A stretch of 64,000 nt of DNA from Hysterangium stoloniferum (Eukaryota; Basidiomycota; Agaricomycetes; Hysterangiales; Hysterangiaceae), in the NCBI GenBank assembly GCA_015178975.1, contig WHVD01000081.1, positions 124,001-188,000 on the forward strand, in the 5' to 3' direction. Below are positions 10,781 to 22,839 of this stretch, piece after piece; the stretch's first letter is position 1; each line of letters starts with the position of its first letter. A program made the translations under genes and the position numbers. The notes below the pieces were generated by a model that saw only the letters and a program-made list of their open reading frames with translations, searched no databases and was not told the DNA's origin.

Positions 10781-12870
10781 AGTGTTCAATTGTCACATAA
10801 AGTTCTGAAAAATGCACTTTAACAAAGTGCATTTCATCACTTCATATGCCTTTTCCATCTGATTTTCATGTGCACTAATCTTGTTTTCAATTTTTGAGAA
10901 AGTTACTTGAAGTTCAGCATGGAACAGGTTGTTCCTTCTGCCTCTACCATGCTGGATACCTACAGATTTTTTGCTACTGCAAAATCCCCAGATGTTGATT
11001 GATCTAAATGGTGAGTTACATGATTGATATATATTCCAAATTTGACTAACCAGCATGTTATTCTATTACAAATTCTGACATTTCGGACTCAATGGGATTT
11101 TATGTAGCATCTAGCATGTGATGGACTGTCAACAGTGGTAGCAGTGCTGAAGCAATTGTGGTTGCAAGGGTAGGTGTGCATCAGTAAAATGAGCATGTGC
11201 TCTGGAGGCTCCAGGAGGCTCCAGTGGCATCAGAGTATTCAGAGAACATCGCCCAGTTTCAAATGCTCTCAGAGCACTATAGAGATGACAATATCTCTTG
11301 CAAATATTTTTCTCTCACTACTCTCACTACTCTAGCTATATTTATAATATTTACAATAAATATTCATTTAGAAAAATAAATTTAAAAAATTCAAATACAA
11401 TTGTGATGCAGAAAGTGATTATTATTATTATCAAACATTAGTATCACTGGTTGCACAATTACAAAACAGAATAAAAAATATAAGAAAAAATGATCCAAAA
11501 TACATAAATAAATAAAAACACGCCATAAACAATGTTCACACTACAAGCAATGAAACAACCAGTATAGTTGGCTGTCATAAAGACATGTAGAGCTTGTTGT
11601 TATAAAAAATATAACCCAGTGAGAAAGACAACAGTAACAATACTGCATCTTCCAGCACAGCAAGGACAGTAATGTGACAAGCAAAAAAAACAAGAAAGAA
11701 AAGGAGAAACAGTATATTCCAAGCAGAAGTAAGGACAAGTGTGGGGGTGAGGGCCAAGATGAATCCAAAGTGTCGAGGCAGAGACAATGATGTGAAGGTG
11801 AAGGAAGAGATGCATAGAGATGAAGGCAGAGATGAGGAAACAAGTGTGGATAGTGCTAGATACACAGGCAGAGAAAGGATAGGGTCACAAAGAGGAAGGT
11901 GATGAGAGCACGAAGGGAAACTAAGCAGGGCCACACCGCTATAAGTATGTCACAGAATGTTTGAACCGTGACTGGTATCTACTGTGACTGACGCATGTTT
12001 ATCACATTATGTCACATTATTTCCCAGCAATATAGTGGCTCGGGTTCTAGCCAGCTGTATCTAAATCTATGTGAATGTATTTACTCTCTCTCAGAGCCTC
12101 TGGGAGCTAGTGCCTATCCTCTATAGCCTATTGAATAAGACAAATAAGGAAGAGATCTCAGGTTCCAAGTAATGAAACTCTGTAATATTTCTGCTTTAAA
12201 TACTCTAGAAGTGATATTGGTACATTATCTATTGTAAAATAATACATATTATTGATGTTTTGTACTTTAAGCACTCTGAGAGCCTCTGGGAGTCAGCACC
12301 TATCCTCTACAGCCAAAAAAAGGGACGGGAGCAAACCGGATCATGGCCGGCAGCTCCAGCGGCTAAACCACTTTACTGATGGGTGGGGATGTTGTTGGGA
12401 TCATTGAAGATCATGAGGTAGTCCACATTGCCACAGTTGTTGCAGTATAAAAGGAGGAATGTGGGCCCATATGAGGTGGGTATATGTGTTCTGAGGAGAC
12501 ACCAGACATGGATATTTGTGTTGGTGATATTGAATGGTGGGGTAAATGCTATTAAAGAGTGAGTTTTTCATTCTCATTTTCATTTTAGTTTTCTAATTAA
12601 TGGCCTGGCTTCATCACTCGGTATGCTCAGCACCTTTACATTCCCATTTCCTAACTGCATAATCCCACCCTTCCAACAACCTCTGACTCCTCGGAACCTG
12701 TTACATACTGTGGAGTGTGACAGTGGTGGAGGGTGGCAGCGGTGGATGGTGGCAGTGGCAGTGGTGGCAATGATGGCAGGGATAATGGCGATGGGTGGTG
12801 ATGGATGGTGGTGGTGGTTGGTGGTGGAATAAGAACGTGGTAGAAGTGGCCTGCTGTGCAGTGTATTAGT
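10780..12870 (-). repeat. Remnant of a minus-orientation unit: module X, copy 3, split by an insertion
   Basis: Reverse-complement X at 11070-11178 and 12382-12860, interrupted by the TIR element at 11179-12381. The upstream part (10793-11056, minus) is open for 87 residues (KIENKISAHENQMEKAYEVM, weak coiled coil) and matches the interrupted block at 6141-6400. The remaining modules of this unit are missing. The TGG-rich array lies at 12720-12840. Confidence 0.55.
11179..12381. mobile_element. Non-autonomous TIR DNA element, about 1.2 kb, in module X
   Basis: Starts CATCAGTAAAATGAGC and ends with the complement of CATCAGTAAAGTGG. The ends match the TIRs of the 117-bp MITE at 38541. Flanks rejoin the X sequence seen uninterrupted at 40430 and 21110, where the target reads GGTGTA/GGTGTG. 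The expected TA duplication is blurred here. It holds an internal direct repeat (CTCTGAGAGCCTCTGGGAG-type, about 12090 and 12275) and an AT-rich core. The open minus frames at 11541-11934 are low-complexity and show no transposase motif. Confidence 0.65.
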
Positions 12871-12888
12871 GGATGGTATTCAATGTGT

Positions 12889-13173
12889 TTAGTATTTTAA
12901 TGAACTGAGTTGAAGAGAAATATGAACTGAAATTAAGTGCAAAAATACGCAAAAGGTGATGCTGGTCCTACTTAGATTCCGAGTCTTAAATGCATCATCC
13001 AACAACCACTTAACGGCTTCAAATTGTCGTTTGAACACTGCTGCAAAGTGCTTCATGTTAGTAATCAAGTCTTCGCATAAACCGAAATCGGAATCGAACC
13101 TATAATGACGAGTATATGCGCATATATGCGCATATATTGAAGTGCCGTTAAAGGGGGAGTAAGTCATAATCAC
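12889..13173 (-). other. Best open copy of a conserved unit segment
   Basis: 94-residue minus frame with FEAVKWLLDDAFKTRN and a hydrophobic tail. The same DNA at 5290-5440, 21690-21760, 26720-26780 and 34250-34280 is not open in this frame, so coding is doubtful. No family recognised. Confidence 0.25.
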
Positions 13174-13899
13174 GAATCTCTCCTTAATGATGCAATCGAC
13201 TAGAAACTTCGAGCATATAAAATTTCCCCTTTTTACTCTCCTAATAACTCTCCTAAAATAATTAGAAAGTAAATAAAAAGTCGCGATATTTCGCCATATA
13301 CCTCAGTGAAGTTTACTCACTCACTCACTGAGTTTTGCAAACAGACTCAAAATCCTTCCGAATTATTGTCTCCTATTTAACACTTCACACCCTTAGACAA
13401 AGTGCCTAGAGTCCTTTATTTTAATTCAACCAACTTCCTGTAGTGTGAAGCATCGCTGGACTGCATGAAACACGTTGAAACTGCTGTCCCTTGACGGAAC
13501 CTATTAGCGGCGCCGGCACCAAATTTATTAGCAGATTGCAAGAATGCATAGCATCAATTTGCCCTCGTACTACTACAGTGATCAGTCCATTGGCATCGTC
13601 GGTTAAAGAATTACTATTGAAGTCACAAAAGGTTCAGTCATTTCCTGAGGTAGTTTGCCATGAACATATATCCTGCCAGAGCCAAACCTCACGAACCTCG
13701 AATATTCACTTCGAGGTGTCCGCCCTTCACGGAAACGCGAACGCTCCCGCTAACTAAGGAGTCTAGTCATCCATTCTGAGCGAACAGATCATATCCAGTG
13801 CATCGCTTTCGAGGCCGACGTTTCCTTTCAATGGAGTGCTTCAGATGGCCAGTTTGATACAACATGTATGTTTGCCCTCTATTATTACTGTGGTGCAAG

Positions 13900-14405
13900 T
13901 GGATTTACACTCTCTGGACCGTCACTGCATTCCTCTGAGGTTTAACTCGGTTCAGATCCATTTATTTGTACGATTTTACACGTGTTTAGGTGACCAAGTG
14001 TTTGATAAATAATTAAATGGAAATATTCATACCCTTGCGCCCTACATATCATGAATAAATAGAATAATTACTTGACATATGAACTATTCCCAATGACTTT
14101 TTTTGTGGCCTTTATAATACTTATTCGACTGTCTTCAATGCTTTTAACTGCACCCATAGTATTCGACACAGAACCCCCTTGCATTACTGTGCACCACGGC
14201 CTTCAACTCTCCCTTAAGAGGTTTCGCCACACCACTCTGCGGAATGGACGGGGAGTTCTCCTTCACAATGTGTCCTTGAAATAACATCTCCTGTATAGTT
14301 TGAATCTCCAACGTCCTCAGTCAAAGAATCTCTATTACTGTGTATCGCCACTCGGAACGTAGTGACCACGAGATTGTTCGACCTATTGATCGCGTTACAT
14401 GATGA
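13900..14405 (+). pseudogene. Module F, copy 3a (tandem duplicate)
   Basis: Plus frame 14072-14284 reads FFVAFIILIRLSSMLLTAPI then GLQLSLKRFRHTTLRNGRGVLLHNV, aligned with 14583-14783. It is followed about 500 bp later by a second copy of the same block. This copy has diverged more from the other units than 3b. Confidence 0.4.
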
Positions 14406-14930
14406 CTGATACCACCCTCTGGATAGCCTACTGTATTCTTCTCAGGTCTGGCTAGGTTTAGATTGATTTATGTATGTGTATGATTCCACACAATTTTGAG
14501 TGAGCGGGTGCTTTATAAATAAATAAATACGAATATTATTGCGGCTCTACTAATATCCTGAATACATGTATAGAAAAATGAGTTGAGATGTGAATCGTAT
14601 CCAATGATTTCTGGGGTTTTTTATTTTACTTCATGGAGTGTCATAAATATTTTTAATTGCATGGTCACTGATAATATTCAGCAGATAACCCCCTTACATT
14701 ACTGTGCAGCAAGGCCTTCAAGCCTCCCACCAGAGGTTTCCTCACATACCTCTGCGGAGTGGACGGGGCTTCCTCCTTCATAATGTCCCCTCGAAATTAA
14801 ATCTCTTATATAATTATCTCCGACGTCCTCAATGAAAGAATTTCCAATATTGCGTACGGCCCCTCGGAAGGTAGTGAGCCCGAGATTATTCGTCGTATTG
14901 ATCACGTTACATGACGAGTTGAATTCTCGC
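14406..14930 (+). pseudogene. Module F, copy 3b
   Basis: Plus frame reads GVFYFTSWSVINIFNCMVTDNIQ (hydrophobic span) at about 14610-14690. The downstream part is open on both strands (minus 14699-14905). Close to copies at 27481 and 35295. The unit continues with the EFSQFEKE...GGYAAVAIKTSG block (14925-15000), open but preceded by a stop. Confidence 0.4.
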
Positions 14931-15289
14931 AGTTCGAGAAAGAAACGGCAAACGAGAATGGTGGATATGCTGCAGTTGCCATTAAGACATCAGGTGAAAT
15001 GCATGAGATAAATACTTGCCAGCCCTCCAAGTTTGCGGTGAAGTCGGAAAATGAAGTCTGTATTCAATTTGGAATGAGTAGGTGTTATGGAATTCACAGA
15101 GGATAAAAGATATTCACTGGAGCAAACTTAGAAGAAATGTAGTATCAGCTAAAAGGGGGAAAGGAGTGGCAATCCCAAACCTTGTTTGTAATTAGGATCT
15201 CTAAATTCCAGATGAAAATTATGCTGAGAAATCAAAATCAAAATCAAAATCTTATCAACTAAAGTCACGTTAATTTAGCACTGACGCAA

Positions 15290-16290
15290 ATCGGAGAACT
15301 CCTGCGATTGATATGGTCATATAAGAACACGTAGACTCAAACGCCAAGATAGATTACCTTGCTGCATAAGTAGATAGGTTATAGATTGTTTCCTCAATTC
15401 TTTAATACCTCTTTGCAGCCTAATCGTGCTGATGGTGTGGAACAATGTCGTGAATAATATGAGCCCATCGAACGTAATTGTAAGAACGCTTGTTACTGAG
15501 GCTATAACGATCATGTCAACTCGAGGACTCCAGGCATATGCAATCGACTTCTATACTCCTGTTTAATGACGTTAATACACAGTCGCGTGGATATAGCTAA
15601 GTGAAACAAACGGTTTGAAAATGGGCCCAGAAATACAATCGTCATGGACGATGATAAGCTATCACACTGATGGGTATACCGGTCCACACATTGGCAGTAA
15701 GTAGACACACCACATGGAAGGAGACTTCTCCAAGATATGTGAACAAGATCGGAGTTAAGAGATATTTGTTAGCCCTGCTTATAGCGCAAACCCTTGCAAG
15801 TAATACCCCTGACATCCCTCTTGGTTGAGTTATTTGAGAAAGTACATGATAAATAAATTAATCACCGTGTACACTAAGTGCCGCGACAGTGTCCAGAAAC
15901 TGAAACGTGTGGAATAGTGCATTACATGCCCTATGGCTAATCAGTAAACAACTAACCTGAGGCTCAAATGGTACCACACACTATGAACTGCTGTAAGTCA
16001 AGGGACATTTTCAGTCCCATCCCATCACGCACCTCTAACGGTCCATTTTCTAAATCAATGGCGACAGAAAATATAAACTCAAGTAGGCTCGAATATCGGG
16101 CGATGATGTACAGCACAGATGCTAATCTGATCCTACTCTTCCATACGAACTGGATTTCCGCTGGAAGAGTCAACAGTGTATCATAACTAAGCAAAACTGA
16201 GAAGCCCGTCTATATAGTGTAGTAAACAACTGCGACTTTGTGTAGACAGACCTAGTGTTGCGAAATCGGCGTAAGTCTCGAGCTTACTGG
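15290..16290 (-). pseudogene. D3: DUF6533-like gene copy
   Basis: Minus-strand exons: YDTLLTLPAEIQFVWKSRIRLA...LYIIARYSSLL (16194-15964; acceptor-like CTCAG just upstream near 16200), AISRANKYLLTPILFTYLGEV (about 15800-15700) and TFDGLILFTTLFHTISTIRL...ELRKQSITYLLMQQ (15514-15360), then the terminal VLRFA exon. It belongs with D5 and D6 to a subgroup with EVRDGMG after the first span. The central segment changes frame between exons, and no start codon was found. Confidence 0.6.
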
Positions 16291-17150
16291 AAACCCACGT
16301 CAGTGTTGTGTGTGATGAAATGGCATGACGTAGTTACTGTACAGTTGCTGCTTGAATGTCTGCCACGGATGCCATGTGAGATTTTGGCAAGTACCAGTGC
16401 TGGGTACCCAAGAAACTAAATTAACAACATTCTCGGTGCAGTAGGTGACATTATATTCAGTTTGCTAATATATATCAGTTGCAAATACTCTGCTCGGTGA
16501 GAAGCATCTCTAAGCGGTCTGTCGCTTTGGCAGATGGGAACTTACACAATTATGAATTGGACCCAGGTTCGCAGCTACCAGCTTCATCAGAACCTTGATG
16601 AGAGTACTCATTTGAGTGCCAAGGAGTTCCGTCATATAGCAAATTACCACCACTTCATCATTACATAGTAAGCTGCCATCTTCCATCTTCCATCTACTGT
16701 CTTCCATGGGTGGCAAATCAGTATAATCATCCACTCACCATCAACGGTCATTCCGGAACCTGGGAAGAACAAAGCTTTCTCAACATTTTTAACGTGCCAC
16801 CTTTTTCGCCACTCTTATAATCTTCTCTCGGGCACACCTCTTGCAGCACGTCTCACGTGTACGAATGAAAAATCCTCTGGACCATCTACTGTATTCTTCT
16901 GAGGGCTGACTCGGAGAATAATTTACTTGTATGATTTTATGCGTTTTTAGCTGACCACGTATTTGACAAATAATTAAACATAAATATTCATATTAAGACT
17001 GGCGGTTTGATACAACTATTATGGTCATGTAGTCAGATTCACTTGACACTGAGTACCGTGGCCTAAAATCTTGTACCGAAGGGAATATGTTCAACCCAGC
17101 TAATATGCCCAACGATGACATCCACCTCTTTTTACAATGATCAATAAATA
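16291..17150. other. E/D spacer and upstream E region of unit C3
   Basis: Contains the CCATCTTCCATCTTCCATC repeat (16676-16700) and the block leading to E. A minus frame at 16510-16734 covers the spacer and is not conserved as protein. The E 5' membrane segment is only partly kept here. Confidence 0.35.
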
Positions 17151-17159
17151 ACGCAACAG

Positions 17160-17990
17160 CAGCTCGACACCATCATATATTCCGGGGAATCCGATGACGA
17201 CGTTGTACCATTTCCAAACACTCACGTTTCACCTTTTAGAAGAAGCGAACAGGTCGAATTGTCCGTATCACACTCGTTCTCGCAACTGGTCGTGGGCTTT
17301 CAGGCATCCACGTCCGCACCCACCCCTCTTGCCCAACTCCAGAATTTTCAAGGTCCTGTAAAATCAACCCAATCAAAAATTGGTGCGGTCGTTCCAACAC
17401 CGTCAGAACCATCTTCACAGTTAGCGAAGAAGGCTGCAAGTATTAAGCGTCACGGCCCTTCAGCACCTAAACGCGCCAGACTTCGTCCTGCAGAAGGAAA
17501 ACGTGCGGCTTATGCTCTGGATTGTGACGCCGACGATGAAAAGATCCTACTGGCGCGAATAGAGCCTTGCCATGCCATGCAGACCTCGACCCAGATACCA
17601 ATGTGTCCTTGGATGATGGCATGGATGTAGACACATGATTCACACCTCGTTCCACGATTTAGGTCCGTCATCTTCAAACGACAAAGTCTCATCAAAACCT
17701 CTGGAAATCCTCCCCAGTAAACTCGATAATGATTCAAGTGCCGTATCCAACGAGACATCCCATCTAAAGCGCGTGCAATTAGTATCATCCTTCGTATCAA
17801 GGCTAACGCGGAGATTCCGGCTGCAACGCAGGCGCAGCAGGAACGAAATCTGTCACTGTTAGGTTTAACGGATGATGGTAGTGACCTTTTTGACGTGCCG
17901 AAGATGGATAGTCCTGAATCATATGAGTCGGGTTTGGAACTTGAGTTGGATAATTGTGCAAGTGTTAGACGCTAGGTGGGTTTTCCTGTT
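17160..17990 (+). pseudogene. Module E N-terminal region, tandem copy a
   Basis: Plus frame 17259-17630: Ser/Pro-rich (APTPLAQLQNFQGPVKSTQS, VVPTPSEPSSQL), a nuclear-localisation-like KRHGPSAPKRARLRP, then DCDADDEKILLARIEP. It continues in another frame into SSKPLEILPSKLDND. A second copy lies at 18540-19440. No known domain. The basic cluster suggests a nuclear protein, which is inference. It is shorter and more eroded than copy b. Confidence 0.45.
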
Positions 17991-18189
17991 CATCTTACGA
18001 AACAAAAAGCGTGCCTTGTAACCGTGTAAAGCGCCTGTACTACAGTTGCGGACAATCAAAGTCGGCAAGTTTGATATCTCACGATCGAGAACTTTTTAGA
18101 AACTAATGTCACATTTGGATTCAGCTGGAGTCAAAACGCGTTGCGATGCGGTAATATAAATGTAATTTTAACCCCGTATCACGTGACAC

Positions 18190-18540
18190 AGTAGGTCCTG
18201 TAGTCAGATGGACTTGACACTGACCGGCCCAAGTACCATAAACTAAAATCTTTTCCCAAAAGGCATATATTCAACCTTACTAATATACCCAAGTTAATAA
18301 CAATCTTTCTTCAAAGTCAAAGTCTTCTCAATCAAAGGGAGCGAGACGTGAGATGGGGAGTAGTAGACTTTTCGCGGATCGCAAGTCTTCAATAGCAGTC
18401 TTCTCTACCCGTCGTCATCTTCGTTCTCTTCAAAAAGGCTGATATTAGAGGCCACACCACCGTCCGCCGCGCTTTTCAAGCCATCCCCAAATCCTCCAAA
18501 CAACATCCAAACCGACCACGATGACATCCACCCTCTCCAC
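18190..18540. other. Leader of E copy b
   Basis: Matches the leader of copy a (17030-17160) but has about 230 extra bases (18290-18520). No frame of note apart from a short minus ORF (18445-18630). Confidence 0.35.
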
Positions 18541-19840
18541 AATGATCAATAAAAAACGCAACAGCAGCTCGTCACCATCATATACTCCGGATAATCCCAC
18601 GGCGACGTTGTACCATTTCGAAATATTCACGTCTCACCTTTTAGAAGAAGCGAACAGTTCGAATCCTCCGTGTCATGCTCGTTCTCACGGATCGCTGCGG
18701 TCTTTCGGGAATCCACGTCCCCCGCACCCACCCCTCTTACCCAACTCCAGAATTTGCAAGGTCCTTTAAAGTCAACCCAATCAAAATTTGGTGCGGTCGT
18801 TCCAACACCGTCAGAACCATCTCCACAATTACCGAAGAAGGCTGCAAGTACTAAGCGTCACGGCCCTTCACCACCTAAACGTGCCCGACTTCGTCCTGCA
18901 GAGGCAAAACGTGCGGTGTATGCTCCCGATTATGACGCCGACGATGAAAAGATCCTCTCGGCACGAATAGAGCCTCGCCAGGCCATGCAGACCCCGACCC
19001 AGATGCCAATGTGTTCTTGGATAATGGCATGGACGTAGACACAGAATTTACACCTCGTTCCGCGATCCAGCGGCAGGGAAGAACTGGTCCATCATATTCA
19101 AACGACAACGTCTCATCAAAACCACTGGAAATCCTCTCTAGCCAAGAGGCTGAAGTGGAATTTCTTATTAACCTCAATAATGATTCAGGTGCCGCATCCG
19201 ACGAGACAAATTTCCCGCCAGCAGCCTCTGCACAGCCGTCCCCATTTAAAGCGTGTGCAATTATTATCATTGCTGGTATCAAGGCTAACACCGAGATTAA
19301 GGGTGCAATGCAGGCGCAGCAGGAATGAAATTGTCACTGTTAGGTTTAACGGATGATGCTAGTGACTTTTATGATGTGCCGAAGATGGAAAGTCCTGAGT
19401 CGGATACCATTGTCAAAGGGTTAAACGCTAGGTGAGTTTTTCTGTTCATCTTTAATAAACAAAAAGCGTGCCGATCTAACGAGCAGATCCGACACAGACT
19501 GTCGTCTCCCACATCCCCCCATACCAGCACATCCAATGAAGTATACACGACGGTCCATGCGCCATCCCCCCAACCGAGTGTGAAAGTAGAATTATTCCGT
19601 CACGACTCCCCCGGCCCATCCCTACCTAGAATCACATTCAAACCCAAACCCAATCCCAAAAGCAACGTTGCATTCCCGCTAGACATGTTCCTCGTAGATA
19701 ATCGTCGCAGAGAAGCCCGCAAGGCCGGTGTCGAAGGAAAATGCGATACAGTGGCATGGACGGCTGAGGCGTCAGGCTCGGATGGGTCGGATATTTCACT
19801 TCTGCGGAGAAAAAGTGTGGAGATGATAGAATGCATGCAA
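18521..19840 (+). pseudogene. Module E, fullest copy: unrecognised Ser/Pro-rich, NLS-bearing protein gene
   Basis: A start-like MTSTLSTMINKKRNSSSSPS at 18521 leads to PTPSEPSPQLPKKAAS, KRHGPSPPKRARLRPAEAK, DYDADDEKILSARI (18670-19038), then in the overlapping frame FLDNGMDVDTEFTPRS...EAEVEFLINLNNDSG (19011-19328). A likely intron runs 19432-19484 (GTGAGT..CTAAC..AG). After it comes VKVELFRHDSPGP...ASGSDGSDISLLRRKSVEMIEC (to about 19840), the acidic block shared with 1.7 and 39.0 kb. Frame changes near 18995 and after the intron show that it is damaged or mis-split. No family recognised. Confidence 0.45.
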
Positions 19841-19844
19841 GCTC

Positions 19845-20068
19845 GATGTTTCTCTTTGAACCGCCCTTTAAATTCTTGGCAAGGCCATTCTTCCTGCTAG
19901 ATTCTTGGCAAGTCTATTCCTCTTTTCTGAATGCTTCTTTAAATCCTTGGAAAGCCCACACCCGCCGCTCCTCTCTGAATGTTCTTTTAAATTCTTGGTA
20001 AGCTCATAGCTCCTCTCTGAACGATCCTTTATTTTCTCGGCAAGCTCGTTCCTTCCTGAGTTGAGCAC
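19845..20068 (-). repeat. Module Y, short copy 3
   Basis: About four 42-nt repeats (minus: ERSYELTKNLKEHSERSGG). It is fused directly to the E acidic block, so the intervening E C-terminus and spacer are deleted here. Confidence 0.5.
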
Positions 20069-20089
20069 AACATCTAGGTAATAGTGTGG

Positions 20090-20600
20090 TGTACCCTGAT
20101 GAGGAGTCCCGAGATGAATGATACCTTTAGTGACATCATAAATTTTCTGGAAATGGTTGAGATGGGCCTGTCAACAATATTGGCGCTATGATGTGCGATG
20201 GGATCGAGATAGCTTTTAGGAATTTCAGTATGATCCCTCCAACAGTATGTGCCGTGAAAATAATAGGTCAGTTCTATTTATGGGGTAACTCAGTACCAAT
20301 AAAAAACATGCAAGATCATGATCGCTCACTTCCTTACCAATTCTTGCAAGTGCGAGTTTTGATAATAAGCCTTTTCTGTGACCACTAGGTCTCAGAAAAC
20401 TGATTCCTGTGGTCAGTATAACTGTCGTAGCCAAAACTCAAGATCCTCCCCTGCCCTATCATAAGGCAAAACATTGCGCAGCCATATTCTGCCCTTGTGT
20501 GACAAGATTTTACTGGATGTCCATCTACGCTGTGGATGAAAATGATGCTACCGTCAGAAGTTATAACCATTTCAAATGGTGAACCGAGGTATTGCTATAC
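20090..20600 (-). pseudogene. Possible WD-repeat-type protein relic
   Basis: Minus frame 20570-20385 reads MVITSDGSIIFIHSVDGHPV...GRILSFGYDSYTD, which has the look of beta-propeller blades. It is followed in another frame by RPSGHRKGLLSKLALARIG (20434-20225), with a GTAAGG donor-like site between. Only this unit carries it. The similarity is a pattern impression. A profile search could easily reject it. Confidence 0.25.
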
Positions 20601-20990
20601 ACACTCGATATTTGATTGGTTAGGATTGGTTATCGTTAGAATGCCGAAATCTTTCAGATGAGATGTATTTGTAGTCATAGCGGGAGTTGGGCTAAAGGTG
20701 GTTCCAAAGAAAATTTATGTCTCAAGGCAAATAACATATCGAGGGTGGTGGGTGGTGGCGGGAGGGGGAGATTGACTTTCCAGATATATGCGCTCATGTA
20801 GAGTATCAGCTCCAAGAGATGAGAACTCCCTCGAGTCCGGATTTTAGATTCATCTTACTGTGACTCGTGCAGTACAGCCTTTGTGCACCATGACTTGGGC
20901 ATTATATCAGATAATGGGATTCACAATAATGACGAAGTAAGTTTTGATTGCTTATCCTGAAAATTGCAAAACCATTGTGTCCTGTGCCCG
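20600..20990. other. No gene seen
   Basis: Single-copy sequence upstream of the possible WD-type relic. Short frames only. A GGTGG-rich tract lies at 20740-20770. Confidence 0.3.
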
Positions 20991-21600
20991 CGCATCACAA
21001 TTCTGACATTTCGGACTCTATGGGATTACATGTGGCATCGACCATGTGACTGCATATCAAGAGTCAGGAGTGGCAATGCCGAAGCAGTTGCAGTTGCGGT
21101 TGCAGGTGTAGGTGTAGTGGGGATGTTGGTGTCAATGAAAATGATGAGGTGTTCCACACACCGCCACAGTTGTTGCAGTATAAATGGAGGAGTGTAGGCC
21201 CATATGAGATGGGTATATGCATTCTGGAGAGACACCAGACTTGAACATTTGTGTTGGTGGTATTCAATGGTGGGGTCAACGCTGTTACAGAGTGAGTTTT
21301 CATTTTGGTGTTCTAATAAATGGCATGGCCTCATCACTCAGTGTACTCAGCATCTGTACATTCCCATCCCCTAACTGCAAAATCCCACCCTCCCATCAAC
21401 CTCGGACTCTTCGCAACTTGTTTAGTGACATACTGTGATGGACGGTGACAGTGGTGGGTGGTGGCAGTGGCAGTGGTGGCAATGATAGCAGGGATAATTG
21501 TGATGGGTGGTGATGGATGATGATGGTGGTGGTTGGTGGTGGAATAAGCGTGCGTAGAAGTGCCCTGCTTTGCAGTGTATTAGTGGATGGAATTCAATGT
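20990..21600 (-). repeat. Module X, copy 4
   Basis: Reverse-complement X with the TGG-rich array at 21430-21545. Minus frames 21026-21337 and 21064-21303 cover the conserved block in two registers. Confidence 0.55.
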
Positions 21601-22041
21601 ATTTAATATTTTAATCAATTGGTTTGAAGAGTGATATGAGCTAGAATTATGTGCAAAAATACACAAAAATTGCCACTGGTCCTACTTAGATTCAGTGTCT
21701 TAAATGCATCATCCAACAACCACTCAACGGCTTTAAATCACGGTTTGAACACTGTTACAAAGTGTTTCTCACCCTTAGATGAAGTGCCTAGAGTGCTTCA
21801 TTGAAGTGCACACTTCTTACAGTGTGGAACATCGTTGGACTTCATGAAACAAGTTGAAACTGCTGTCCCTTGACAGATCCTAGCAGTAGCGACGCTGGCT
21901 GGCACCAAATATACTACTCGATTGCAAGAATGTATAGTATCAATTTAGCCTAGTAGTATTACAGTGATCAGTCGATTGGGAATCAACGGTTAAAGAATCA
22001 CTATTGAAATCACGACAGCTTCAGTCATTTCCTGCGGTGAT

Positions 22042-22400
22042 TTACTGTGCGGCAAGGCCTTCAAGTCTCCCACCAGAGGTTTCCTCACACCCCTCTGCGG
22101 AATGGACGGGAATTTCTCCTTCACAGCGTCCCTGCGAAATAAAATCTCCTATATAATTATCTCCAATGTCCTCAATCAAAGATAACCCGATACCGCGTAC
22201 GGTCACCCGGAAGGTAGTGAGCACAACATTGTTCGTCATATTAATCGTGTTACATGATGAGTTTAATTCTCGCAGATCGAGAAAGAACCGGCAAATGAGA
22301 AGGATGGATATGCTGCACTTGGGATTAAGAAGCTGGGCGAAGTGTATGCGATAAACACCTGCCAGCTTTCGAAGTTGGCGCCCAAGTCTCTAAATGTGGC
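22042..22400 (+). pseudogene. Module F, copy 4 (truncated)
   Basis: Keeps the downstream half (open on minus 22042-22239, and plus 22166-22354). The FYFTSSSVINIFNCMVTDN part is missing. The spacer sequence joins F directly at about 22040. Confidence 0.35.
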
Positions 22401-22544
22401 CTATGTTGGATGTGAGATGAGTACATGGTATAGAATTCTGAGGGATAAAAGATATTCACTGAGACAAACTTAAAAAAATGTGATAGTGTCATTGATAATC
22501 CCAAACCTTATTCGTAATTAGGAGCTGTAAATTCCATATGAAAA

Positions 22545-22796
22545 TGTTGAAATAAAATATAGAAGCTCCGAATGAACTATAAGAGCAGTATATAAATTCC
22601 GTTTGTGCGTATATCTTGTAGTAAGATTAGGCAAACGAATGAGTAAATACATGAACACTAGGCTACTTATATATGTCTGCTAAACAATAGAATATCAAAT
22701 GGGGCAACAAAAAGGGATTGAACAATGGGAGTAAAGAAACAAAGAACAAAGAACAAAATATGTGTTACAAACTTATGTAACGCTCGTATTCCAACA
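22545..22796 (-). mobile_element. Solo LTR, copia-like, 252 bp
   Basis: Ends TGTTGAAATA..ATTCCAACA, flanked by a perfect 5-bp duplication GAAAA (22540-22544, 22797-22801). Related units (15215, 28110, 36795) have the uninterrupted site. Read on the minus strand it starts TGTTGGAATAC like the LTR beside the copia fossil at 9328-9521, which suggests the same family. An LTR alone, with no internal part left. Confidence 0.8.
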
Positions 22797-22839
22797 GAAA
22801 ATTATGCTGGCAAATAAAAATCAACATTTCATCAACTGA

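Larger units (their letters stand above)
12871..21600 (-). repeat. Large repeat unit C3 (- orientation, expanded)
   Basis: Coordinate order: conserved spacer (12889-13760), F in two tandem copies, D3, the E spacer, a long E region with its own tandem duplication (17.16-19.85 kb), a short Y remnant, extra DNA with a possible WD-repeat relic (20.1-20.6 kb) and X copy 4. It is the longest unit, about 8.7 kb. Confidence 0.65.

Noticed and set aside
11541-11934. Hydrophobic minus frames in the 1.2-kb TIR element
   Set aside because: Leu/Ser/Phe-rich low complexity from a purine-rich strand. No transposase motif, and overlapping registers are all open.
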